Positions 1-7,590 of a DNA stretch of 64,000 nt are shown here, in pieces (positions within the stretch are counted from its first letter, which is position 1; the number at the start of each line of letters is the position of its first letter). The notes beneath the pieces were generated by a model. The model was not told where the DNA came from. It saw only the letters and a program-made list of their open reading frames with translations, and made no database searches. The stretch is taken from the NCBI GenBank assembly GCA_023459055.1, contig JAEWVR010000009.1:216680-280679 (forward strand). Reading direction: 5' to 3'. The position numbers and the translations under genes were made by a program. Origin of the DNA: Fibrobacterota bacterium. Lineage in GTDB: Bacteria; Fibrobacterota; Chitinivibrionia; Chitinivibrionales; Chitinispirillaceae.

Positions 1-1
1 T

Positions 2-322
2 CTGGGTGAAGCTGAGAAACTACTTGAAGAGGGAAACTATTACGCTGCTGCAAATAAATTCCTTGAATCTGTTGATACTGATGGTCCCAATGGTCCAGCG
101 TATTGTGGACTTGGTATAATTTCATTTTACAAACAGAAATTTCATGATGCATATTCACTTTTTATCGAATCCATTCGACTCAGTCCTTGTGATCCGGAGA
201 CCTACCTGAATCTGCTTGATGTTTCCAGGGAGATCGGAAAAACTGATGTTGCAAAAGAGATATTCAATATTTACAGAAAAGAATTTCCTGAACTTGAAGC
301 TATTGCACAGAATTTCATTTGA
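2..322 (+). CDS. TPR-like protein, C-terminal part (5' end outside window)
   Basis: An open frame enters from the left edge and stops with TGA at 320-322, giving the last 106 residues of a protein whose start is not in the window. The translated tail is helical and has the spacing of tetratricopeptide repeats: an E-K-L-L-E-E-G-N-Y-x-A-A start, then A-Y-x-G-L-G-I, then S-I-R-L-S-P-x-D-P-E-T-Y-L-N-L. The final helix is A-K-E-I-F-N-I-Y-R-K-E-F-P-E. TPR tails of this kind occur on glycosyltransferases, methyltransferases and scaffold proteins, and no catalytic part is visible here. The next gene starts 89 bases downstream on the same strand. Confidence is good that it is coding and moderate for the TPR assignment. 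Confidence 0.7.
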   Translation: MGEAEKLLEEGNYYAAANKFLESVDTDGPNGPAYCGLGIISFYKQKFHDAYSLFIESIRLSPCDPETYLNLLDVSREIGKTDVAKEIFNIYRKEFPELEAIAQNFI

Positions 323-411
323 CTTTGTAAACAGAATAAATGAACAATTCGATATTTATTTATATAAAACAGCATTTTCTGTAATCTATTCTCAGGACTA
401 ATTCTTATAGC

Positions 412-1230
412 ATGAAAAAATTGTTATTGCCCGTTTTACTGGTATTTATTTCATTCAACAGCTATGCTGAAAAAACAGTTTCCGGTTTATACCTTAAACA
501 ATCTGCAGGCGGGTCATATAATCCGATTGGTGTATTGATTACAACGCATCTGTTCTACAGAGTACCATTAATAAAAAAGGATGGCATTCTTTGGGAATCA
601 TCAAAAATTGATTTGGGTTTCCACAACGATCTTTCACCGGCATTTGAAAATCCCGGATTATTTATTCAAATCGAACCTATTGCAATCTTTGACTGCAAAT
701 TCCAGATAAACCGAGTACATTTATACAAGCAACTCGGTTTTGGCTATATTTCCCTTGATTCAGCATCAAGCAGTTATTCTCCGGATTCAATTAAGGATCG
801 CTCTCAGTCTTCTAATAACGGCTACTGGATTAAAGTGGCCCCTACCCTGAAACTGATGATAAAAAAAATGATAATTGCAAATACGTTTTCTTTTAATTCC
901 ATAACGATGGATAAAAATGGCTACTACGTTGAACGTCTAACCAATACTTGTCTTGATAACGATGACATTCTGCTGGCAAACGACATTTTAACGCTTTACG
1001 AATTTTCAAAATCGTTTATTGCAGGTGCAAATTATTATTCAAACCGGGTACAGTCAACCGGCGCTGCAACACATCGCCTATCACTAGCAGCGATCTATGC
1101 TCATGAATTTAGTTCAAAGACCGATTTTAATAGTGTGATACTCGCAGGAACGTATTTCAAACATGATTTTCTTACCTGGAAAGATCCTTACATTGCCTTG
1201 CAACTTGAAATTTCATATAAATTCAGGTGA
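412..1230 (+). CDS. secreted hypothetical protein, possible outer-membrane beta-barrel
   Basis: This 272-residue protein starts with a clear signal peptide: a Lys-Lys start, a hydrophobic run LLLPVLLVFISF, and a likely cleavage after N-S-Y-A. The mature part alternates hydrophobic and polar residues. It is rich in Tyr, Phe and Ser, ends in L-E-I-S-Y-K-F-R, and has repeated short strands, all typical of small outer-membrane barrels or barrel-like surface proteins. I recognise no named family. It follows a partial TPR gene on the same strand and precedes tRNA-fMet. No good Shine-Dalgarno is visible upstream of the ATG; the start was chosen because the signal peptide begins exactly there. Confidence 0.65.
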   Translation: MKKLLLPVLLVFISFNSYAEKTVSGLYLKQSAGGSYNPIGVLITTHLFYRVPLIKKDGILWESSKIDLGFHNDLSPAFENPGLFIQIEPIAIFDCKFQINRVHLYKQLGFGYISLDSASSSYSPDSIKDRSQSSNNGYWIKVAPTLKLMIKKMIIANTFSFNSITMDKNGYYVERLTNTCLDNDDILLANDILTLYEFSKSFIAGANYYSNRVQSTGAATHRLSLAAIYAHEFSSKTDFNSVILAGTYFKHDFLTWKDPYIALQLEISYKFR

Positions 1231-1359
1231 GTGCGTGAGATTTTATATTTTTTTTAAAAATAATTAACAAAGTTGTTGCGTAGTATATGTACAAAAGGTA
1301 TATTAAAGCATCTTAATAAACAAAGCAGTTAGTTAAGTGTTTGAAATACAAAGATTTAT

Positions 1360-1436
<77 letters not shown>

Positions 1437-1443
1437 ATAAATG

Positions 1444-1477
1444 AAAAAGGCTTGGATTCTGATCCAGGCCTTTTTTT
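1444..1477 (+). terminator. Rho-independent terminator of tRNA-fMet
   Basis: A 14-bp stem (1444-1457 with 1462-1475, one G-T wobble) closes a TCTG tetraloop. It starts with an A-run and ends in a seven-T tract at 1471-1477. It follows the tRNA directly and would end its transcript. Confidence 0.9.
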
Positions 1478-1549
1478 ATTTGTTAGGGTGGGATCAGATG
1501 CATAGCGTTGTTCAGCACCGAACGGCAGTGAGATACCACACCTTGCGTG

Positions 1550-1642
1550 AAATCGTGCCCCCGCGGCCTTTCTCACCGAATGTTATTAGTACATTCTTAA
1601 TTTCTTTCTATTCCCAATCTCTTATCCAGGCCTTTTTATTTA
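1550..1642 (+). repeat. partial second copy of tRNA-fMet 3' end and its terminator
   Basis: Fifteen bases identical to the tRNA T-loop/acceptor region (1417-1431) recur at 1550-1564. About 60 bases later, 1624-1637 repeats the 3' arm of the tRNA terminator (ATCCAGGCCTTTTT) followed by a T/A-rich stretch. The order matches the real tRNA and terminator, but the spacing is longer (74 against 45 bases). The rest of the tRNA is absent. This fits a decayed tandem duplication or an attachment-site duplicate left by insertion at the tRNA. The long open frame across this stretch is an accident of that sequence and is not called as a gene. Confidence 0.6.
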
Positions 1643-1647
1643 TTGTG

Positions 1648-1705
1648 CAGCCGCATTCGCAAATTGTCCGAACTGTGATGTGTATGATTTTTTTGATATA
1701 CATGA
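1648..1705. repeat. extra copy of the direct-repeat tail module
   Basis: This stretch holds a conserved string of CGCATTCG, AAATTGTCCGA and CTGTGAT, followed by T/G-rich TGAT repeats. It matches the last ~55 bases of both long direct repeats (about 2462-2514 and 5302-5353), so the tail can occur without the rest of the repeat. Confidence 0.65.
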
Positions 1706-1734
1706 TTTTTCTTGAATTGATAATTGTAATTTGA

Positions 1735-1803
1735 TTTGATCCCATAGGGATCAAATATTTATAGAATTCATGAGAACAATAACAATCCGAGTCCCGTAGG
1801 GAC
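1735..1803. repeat. two REP-like palindromes
   Basis: 1735-1755 is a perfect 9-bp inverted repeat (TTTGATCCC / GGGATCAAA, 3-base loop). 1791-1803 is GTCCC-GTA-GGGAC. Palindromes built on CCC-TA-GGG are common intergenic repeats in environmental bacteria. No open frame is associated with them, and 1804-1940 holds nothing I can identify. Confidence 0.55.
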
Positions 1804-1940
1804 GTTATATTAATTTACCTATAAACAAAATTCCAAAGTAACAACTGTCAAGTGTGATTGCGGAGAAATGTAAGATTGCATGGTTCTGAACAATATTTAC
1901 ACACCAGACATTGAAAACCGGAACCGTAGCACAGTACCAC

Positions 1941-2514
1941 TGCTATCGTAAAGCATGGAGTTTCTCCCCCTGCAACCCCGACCAGTCCTTTCTTTCCGGG
2001 GCCAATTCACCGGTAAACCGGTATTTGAATATTATATTTTTATTAGGTACCAAAAAGACTGGACAAAGAAGGGCCCTTTATTAAAATGAAAATTGACTGT
2101 CCGACGCGCTTTCAAAACTCGCTTAATGTATGCAAAGATCTGCTTTGCCAGTCACTCGTTACACGTTACCAGTCACTGCGTCTTGCGCACCCAACGCTCA
2201 AACAGTTGTAATCGCTTTCATATTGTTAAGACAGTTTGAAAACATGGCGGTGATATGCGGGATTGTAAAGATGTTTTTAACATTGTCAGGAGGTAGACAT
2301 TTGTGCGTGAATTCAAACTGTTTTGAATAATGGTTTGTCCTATTTGCTCTATTTGTTGCTCTTAAGCGCTGCAGCCGCGAAATATACCAGACCGGGCCGC
2401 GGGCCCGGGCAAATTCGATCCCATCATCATTCATAAGCACTGAAAGGGCGGAATACCTGTTGCGCAGTCGCATTCGTAAATTGTCCGAACTGTGATTTGT
2501 GTGATTTTTGTGAT
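1941..2514. repeat. long direct repeat, copy A (~0.57 kb)
   Basis: This copy is collinear with copy B at 4792-5353, with identity by eye around 80 percent or higher. Both contain TGCTA-CGTAAAGCATGGA at the start, then CCCCCTGCAACCCCGACCAG, ACCGGTAAACCGGT, GCCAGTCACTCGTTAC and CCAACGCTCAAACAGTTG. They continue with GTGCGTGAATTCAAACTG, a GGGCCCGGGC-type palindrome, and a CTGTGATTTGT/GATTTTTGTGAT tail. No frame is conserved between the copies, so it appears non-coding. The two copies bracket xylose isomerase and its remnants. Confidence 0.85.
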
Positions 2515-2595
2515 AGACATGATTTTTTATTTGTTATTGGGCCTGACTAAATTTCAAAACTGGAGAAAAAAATGATAGCTAAAAAGATCAATATT

Positions 2596-2766
2596 CTATT
2601 CGAATACTATGTTTGTTTTAAATTTCAAATGCAACTCACCAAACTGTTGTTGCACCTGGTTCACCATCTCAAAAGGCAATAATGTCTGCGAGTGAAAACG
2701 GGCAGCGGCATTTATTAGCCGCTGCATACTATTCTGATCGCCAGCCGTGATTCGGACAGCGCTGTC
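2596..2766 (-). pseudogene. coding-like remnant downstream of xylA
   Basis: The minus strand stays open from the end of xylA to a TAG at 2596-2598. Its composition is protein-like: I-N-A-A-A-R-F-H-S-Q-T-L-L-P-F-E-M-V, followed by Q-V-Q-Q-Q-F-G-E-L. An internal ATG at 2727 would give 43 residues. GC and codon use resemble xylA more than the AT-rich flank. There is no ribosome binding site, so I read it as the 3' end of a gene once next to xylA. The family is not recognised. The stretch 2515-2595 holds nothing identifiable. Confidence 0.35.
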
Positions 2767-4103
2767 TATTTGCTCAAAATTATCTCGTTGAAAATATTCT
2801 CGTAGAGTTCCTGCTTACCACTTGTCAAGCCGATCTTGCCGTAGGTGGTCGCGAGGGCGGCGAGTTCGTCGAGCTTGAAACCGCCTTTTGCATACTTCGC
2901 GCCATTGCCGGAATCGAAGGATGCATAGCGTGATTTCAGCATTGCGGGAATGCGTCCGTCGTCGATAATCGCCTGTGCTTTCAGCAGGCCGTATGCGAAC
3001 ATGTCCATGCCGCCGATATGAGCTATGAAGAGATCAGCTCCGTCGATCGAGTTGCGGCGCACCTTCGCGTCGAAGTTGAGTCCGCCTGTTTTGAATCCAC
3101 CCATCTTTAGAAGTTGCATCATTGCCATTGTCGTTTCGTATACGCTGGTCGGGAACTGGTCGGTATCCCAACCGGTTCTTGGGTCGCCGCGGTTTGCGTC
3201 AATCGAACCGAGCATGTCGTTGTCAACGCAAACGGCCAATTCATGGGCAAAGTCGTGTCCCGCAAGTTCGGCGTGGTTCGCTTCGATGTTCAGCTTGAAG
3301 TCTTTTTCAAGTCCGTTGGCGCGGAGGAAACCGATTACCGTTTCGGAGTCGAAGTCGTACTGATGCTTTGAGGGCTCCATCGGCTTGGGTTCGATGTAGA
3401 ACGTTCCCTTGAATCCTTTTGCCCGTGCATAATCCCTGGCCATGATGAGCATACGGGCCAGGTTGTCTTTTTCGCGCTGCATTTCGGTGTTGAGGAGACT
3501 CATGTAACCTTCACGTCCGCCCCAGAATGTATAACCTTCGCCGCCGAGGTTTATTGTCGCGTCGATAGCACCTTTGATCTGGCTTGCGGCGAGGGCCACA
3601 ACTTCAAAGTCGGGATTGGTCGCCGCGCCGTTCATGAAGCGCGGGCTGCTGAATACGTTGGCGGTTCCCCAGAGCAATTTCACTCCGGTAGCATCCTGGC
3701 GTTTTTTCAGGCCTTCGGTGATTTTCGCAAGATTTGCGAGGCTTTCGTCCGGTGTTTTCCCTTCGGGCGAAATGTCGCGGTCGTGCCAGCAGTAGTAGGG
3801 AGTACCGATCTTGGTGATAAATTCAAAGGCTGCGTCAGCTTTCGCTTCGGCGTTGGCCATTGGGTCATTCGAGACATTCCAGGGGAAGTCGCGTGTTGCC
3901 GAACCGAAGGGATCTCCGCCGTCTCCGCAGAAGCAATGCCAGTAAGCGGTTGCATAGCGGAGAATATCTTTCATTTTCTTTCCATTAACCATTTTATCCG
4001 GATCATAATACTTGAATGCGAGCGGATTCTTGGATGAAGGGCCTTCATAGGCAATTTTGCCGATTCCCGCAAAATACTCTTTGTTTCCCTTGAAATAAGA
4101 CAT
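2766..4103 (-). CDS. xylA: xylose isomerase
   Basis: A 445-residue enzyme converting D-xylose to D-xylulose in the cytoplasm; the length fits the long (class II) xylose isomerases. Visible hallmarks include Y-Y-C-W-H-D-R-D with the catalytic His, F-W-G-G-R-E-G-Y and the metal-binding segment Y-I-E-P-K-P. Further along are I-E-A-N-H-A-E-L-A-G-H-D and G-S-I-D-A-N-R-G-D-P with D-T-D-Q-F-P. A longer in-frame upstream start exists. I chose the ATG at 4103 because GGAGG sits five bases before it and homologues begin M-x-Y-F. GC content is visibly higher than in the flanking DNA. The gene lies between two long direct repeats, with a sugar-kinase-like remnant just upstream in the same orientation. 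The context suggests a transferred xylose cassette reduced to one intact gene. Confidence 0.96.
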   Translation of the reverse strand: MSYFKGNKEYFAGIGKIAYEGPSSKNPLAFKYYDPDKMVNGKKMKDILRYATAYWHCFCGDGGDPFGSATRDFPWNVSNDPMANAEAKADAAFEFITKIGTPYYCWHDRDISPEGKTPDESLANLAKITEGLKKRQDATGVKLLWGTANVFSSPRFMNGAATNPDFEVVALAASQIKGAIDATINLGGEGYTFWGGREGYMSLLNTEMQREKDNLARMLIMARDYARAKGFKGTFYIEPKPMEPSKHQYDFDSETVIGFLRANGLEKDFKLNIEANHAELAGHDFAHELAVCVDNDMLGSIDANRGDPRTGWDTDQFPTSVYETTMAMMQLLKMGGFKTGGLNFDAKVRRNSIDGADLFIAHIGGMDMFAYGLLKAQAIIDDGRIPAMLKSRYASFDSGNGAKYAKGGFKLDELAALATTYGKIGLTSGKQELYENIFNEIILSK

Positions 4104-4159
4104 AGAAACCTCCATAAAAAATGCTATCCTGTGATACTTTAAAAAACCTTTTTGTTTTC

Positions 4160-4384
4160 TTAAAGAGTTATATAGAGAGGAGCGAACGCTCCAGGATACC
4201 AATTGTACTCGGTGTAAGCCTTATCATAGGCAGCAACCGAAGCCGAATCAGGATTGATGATACCGTCGTCGCCGAAGCAGTCATGGGCGTCGGTCAGATC
4301 GCCGATGTTTACTTTTTTTGCCGGTAAACGTGTCAAGGCACCAGAGAGCTTGAATTGCACCGCACATGCCGGACTGATAGACAA
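4160..4384 (-). pseudogene. C-terminal remnant, probably xylulokinase-type sugar kinase
   Basis: The last ~60 residues of this minus-strand frame contain D-A-H-D-C-F-G-D-D-G and then A-A-Y-D-K-A-Y-T-E-Y-x-W-Y-P-x-A-F-x-P-L-Y. That resembles the C-terminal Y-x-x-x-Y-x-x-Y-x-x-L-Y-P-x-L tail of FGGY xylulokinases. No ATP-binding or sugar-binding parts remain, and the frame has no ribosome binding site. Its 3' end lies 56 bases upstream of the xylA start, and base composition is as GC-rich as xylA. I infer a truncated xylB that once preceded xylA. The assignment rests on a short stretch and is tentative. Confidence 0.4.
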
Positions 4385-4791
4385 ATTGATTGTTCAAGTT
4401 TTATTTTTTTTCTTTGCAGATAATCATCTCACACGTTATTTCTCTGCATTAGTCATCTTGCTCCCGATCGATGCACATGTGGAATATATATTTTTCTGCT
4501 TTAGTGTCAAAAAGGTATAATAAAATCGGCAACTTTGGGCAGGATACCCTTCGTTTCAAGAACATAGTGACAATGTGATACAATAAAATCTTCGGTCTTG
4601 CAACGGATTCTTTACATTTAAGTAATGTAGTGACAAAAATGGCTGTACCTATTTTGTGGTTTTTATTCAAACTAGAATCCTCCACGTAGCACAGTGTGTC
4701 ATTGTGCGGCATTTACATCAGTGAAATAGTACAGTAGGTAAATGGTCGTCGAGCGGGAGTCGGGACGACGTTCTTATATGCTGTACCTTTT
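4385..4791. other. intergenic, no gene seen
   Basis: This AT-rich stretch lies between the kinase remnant and direct-repeat copy B. Short open frames here lack ribosome binding sites and protein-like composition. A short string, CGTAGCACAGT, recurs near 1925 before copy A, so the repeat may begin a little earlier than I placed it. Confidence 0.5.
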
Positions 4792-5353
4792 TGCTAACGT
4801 AAAGCATGGAACTTCTCCCCCTGCAACCCCGACCAGCCATTTCTTTCCGGGGCCAATTCACCGGTAAACCGGTATTTGAACATTATATTTTTATTAGGTA
4901 CCAAAAATGCTGGACAAAGAAGGGTCCTTTATTAAAATGGAAATTGACCAATCGACGCGCTTTCAAAACTCGCTTATCGTACGCCAGGATCTCCTTTGCC
5001 AGTCACTCGTTACGCGTCACCAATCACTGCGCCTTACCCACCCAACGCTCAAACAGTTGAAATCGCTTCCAAATTGTTAAGACAGTTTGAAAATGTGTAG
5101 CGTTATGCGGAATTGTATAGAGGTTTTTAACATTGTCAAAGTGCCAGGATTTGTGCGTGAATTCAAACTGTTTTGAATAATGGTTTGTTCTATTTGCTCC
5201 TAAGCGCTGCAGGCGCGAAATACTCCAGCCCGGGCTGATGGCCCGGGTATAAATGAACCATCGATTTTTCATAAGCCCTGTAAGGGCGAAATACATGTTG
5301 CGCAGCCGCATTCGCAAATTGTCCGATCTGTGATTTGTTTGATTTTTGTGATT
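4792..5353. repeat. long direct repeat, copy B (~0.56 kb)
   Basis: Same module order as copy A at 1941-2514: CGTAAAGCATGGA start, ACCGGTAAACCGGT palindrome, CTTTGCCAGTCACTCGTTAC, CCAACGCTCAAACAGTTG, AGCCCGGGCTGATGGCCCGG palindrome, AAGCCCTGTAAGGGCGAAAT, CGCATTCGCAAATTGTCCGA and CTGTGATTTGT. It ends 15 bases before the stop codon of the UDG-like gene. Confidence 0.85.
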
Positions 5354-5368
5354 TTATCCTGACCATTC

Positions 5369-6187
5369 TCACCAATTCATCTTTCCTTTTTCTAACCTTC
5401 GAATCCAACCATCATGTAGTTGATTCCATATGCCACTTGATGATCCTAACTTTGCAGCTTGTCGCGGGTGACATAATGGTATTAGATTGATACTGGAACC
5501 TGCAATGCTCATTGCATGGATTCTACCATAAGTTTCATGCGTTGTTCCGAATTGTGACAGTTTTGTAAATTTACTATTTGCATAATATTTCAAGAACCAG
5601 CATATTGGCAAATCCCCCAGTAAAATAAGCGTTTCTGCTTTGGAATCTTTGAGTTCTTTTAAAATACGATCACGTTGTTTTTCAGAATCGAGTTCCTTTT
5701 TATCAAATACTGGTATTGTTGCAGGCGGAAGTTTTTTTTGTGTTGCTAATGGTAAATAATGTGTGTTAATTACTTTTTGCTGCTGCGGATTTACACGTGA
5801 TTCTGGTAATAAGTCACAAAGCCAGGCATCATTTCTATCGATTCCAAGAGGATAAAGATATAATTCATCAAGTGCCCGGCCTGATGGTCCATTCAGATCT
5901 TTATTTGTTGGTTCAACCAATTGCCCGCATTCTGGTGGAACATGAATCTGTTCGATTATTTCCTTTGCGCCATCACCACGCCAGAAGATGTAAGGTTCAC
6001 TCGCAACTGCAAGTGCATTGACTCTTTGCTTACCATCGGCACCAATCCAGCGTGCATGCACAGCACTGGCATAAACGCCAAGAACAAACACTTTTTTGGG
6101 AGTACGATCTGTTTGTTTGACTGCACTTAATTGATTTCCGAATGGGAATATTGCGTTAGTTGTTTTGCTTTCATTAAGAGCATTCAT
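5369..6187 (-). CDS. uracil-DNA-glycosylase superfamily-like protein in McrBC locus
   Basis: This 272-residue cytoplasmic protein has the two hallmark regions of the UDG fold. Near residue 35 is V-F-V-L-G-V-Y-A-S-A-V-H-A-R-W, followed by A-V-A-S-E-P-x-x-F-W (motif 1 region). Near residue 245 is L-I-P-L-C-H-P-R (motif 2, the His-Pro loop). Between them lies E-T-L-I-L-L-G-D, a typical core strand. Family members excise or bind modified bases, and a link to restriction of modified DNA is inferred from position: it is the last gene of a minus-strand run after mcrB and mcrC, 129 bases behind mcrC. The usual catalytic Asp/Asn of motif 1 is not obvious, so it may bind rather than cut. No strong ribosome binding site is visible. 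Confidence 0.6.
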   Translation of the reverse strand: MNALNESKTTNAIFPFGNQLSAVKQTDRTPKKVFVLGVYASAVHARWIGADGKQRVNALAVASEPYIFWRGDGAKEIIEQIHVPPECGQLVEPTNKDLNGPSGRALDELYLYPLGIDRNDAWLCDLLPESRVNPQQQKVINTHYLPLATQKKLPPATIPVFDKKELDSEKQRDRILKELKDSKAETLILLGDLPICWFLKYYANSKFTKLSQFGTTHETYGRIHAMSIAGSSINLIPLCHPRQAAKLGSSSGIWNQLHDGWIRRLEKGKMNW

Positions 6188-6316
6188 TTTATAAACTTTT
6201 CTTTTTTAATTGACTCTAAACCCCATATTACATTAAAAACATCTTTAACTGCTTAAATAATAATACATTACAATTCCCAACACTTATAATTTGTGAATGA
6301 AATAATACATACTATT

Positions 6317-7588
6317 TCATTTATCACTACCAGAAAAAATTCCCAGTTTCTGCAACTTATTTTTTAACGTCTCCCGAAACGCAGTTCGACCATGTAAGAT
6401 AGTTTCAAGATTGATCTGCAGTATTGTAACTGACCTTTTTCCGTCTGCAAATTTCCAGGTACTGTCAAGGTGAGCAAGATCGGATTGAAATGGATACATT
6501 AGTACCACATTGTCAACATTATAGCTTCCGGCGTAGGTATACATTTGATACAGGTCTGCCTGAGATACGCCCATTTTACGTTCTTCGCCATTGAGTAACT
6601 TCCACTTTGTATCAAGTATGGCGATTCCTTTGTTCGTTTTAAAATCTTGAATGAAAATATCCGGTTTCATTGTGAATAGTTGCTCTGAGTTATGATACAG
6701 AAGTTTTTTCTGTGGCTTCTGAAGCAGTACATCATACTGTTCACCAATTGCCTTTTTCAATTCAACACCAACATATTCCTCGAAAAGTGTATTCATCGAA
6801 AACATCAGACTGATTGATTTTGCATTTCCACTTACAACGTCCGGACTCATTCCTTTCAGGAACCACCTGCATTGTGTAAGAATTTCTTCCCAGTCCTGAT
6901 TTATCCGGTTGAATGTAATACGACTCCAATCAGAATCATTTGGATGATAATCCTGTACATCGGTAAATACACCATACAACGGTTCAAGTTTCTGCTGTAC
7001 CGTAAGTGATTGAGCAAAATTCAAAAGACATTTAAGCGTTCTTTTAATAACCCTGTTTTGTAAATTGTCAGCCTGAAAAGAATCGAATGTACAAAATACC
7101 CGCTCATTATGTGCAGAATTATGCCGAATTTGTTCAGGTATTGCAATTTTCCCTTTTACCGCTGTGCAGTTTTCGGATTGAACAACATACGTATGGAACA
7201 TTCCCCGCCTGAGGGTATTCCAGAGTTTTTCTGCAAAAGCAAGGATAAATATGTCAAGGAGTATATGTTTCTGCAAATGCAGTGATGCTGATCCCATATT
7301 GTTAAGTTCTAGTTTTCTGACCGCTGCAAGCATTCGTATAAGGATATTCCTGCTTATCCCCTTATCAGTTTCTTTTCCATAGATCTTTGGCAATACTTCG
7401 AGATTCAGTTCACCCAACTGAAGTACGCCACAGTAACCACAAAAACGAAACCTGTTTCGTTGCCACTCAATAAACGTGCACCTGGTTGTCTTGCATAAAT
7501 TGTCAAGATATGCCAATTGTGAATCGGTAAGAGAAAATGATTCACCCTCGCCTATCCACTCATATTCAAGTACAGATCTGTTTTCCAT
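6317..7588 (-). CDS. mcrC: McrC-type nuclease subunit of McrBC modification-dependent restriction
   Basis: A 423-residue protein of the McrC family, which supplies the nuclease of the GTP-driven McrBC complex that cuts modified DNA. The N-terminus has the family pattern ending E-V-L-P-K-I-Y-G. The nuclease core is visible around residues 305-330 as K-P-D-I-F-I followed by I-A-I-L-D-T-K-W-K, a PD-(D/E)xK motif. Its ATG sits two bases after the mcrB stop codon, so the two are translationally coupled. C-x-Y-C-G near residue 50 is a small extra Cys pair. The next gene, a UDG-like protein, is 129 bases downstream. Confidence 0.92.
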   Translation of the reverse strand: MENRSVLEYEWIGEGESFSLTDSQLAYLDNLCKTTRCTFIEWQRNRFRFCGYCGVLQLGELNLEVLPKIYGKETDKGISRNILIRMLAAVRKLELNNMGSASLHLQKHILLDIFILAFAEKLWNTLRRGMFHTYVVQSENCTAVKGKIAIPEQIRHNSAHNERVFCTFDSFQADNLQNRVIKRTLKCLLNFAQSLTVQQKLEPLYGVFTDVQDYHPNDSDWSRITFNRINQDWEEILTQCRWFLKGMSPDVVSGNAKSISLMFSMNTLFEEYVGVELKKAIGEQYDVLLQKPQKKLLYHNSEQLFTMKPDIFIQDFKTNKGIAILDTKWKLLNGEERKMGVSQADLYQMYTYAGSYNVDNVVLMYPFQSDLAHLDSTWKFADGKRSVTILQINLETILHGRTAFRETLKNKLQKLGIFSGSDK

Positions 7589-7590
7589 TG

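Noticed and set aside
1441..1734. 97-codon plus-strand frame starting right after tRNA-fMet
   Set aside because: It runs through the tRNA terminator and the tRNA-fragment repeat, has no ribosome binding site and no protein-like conservation.
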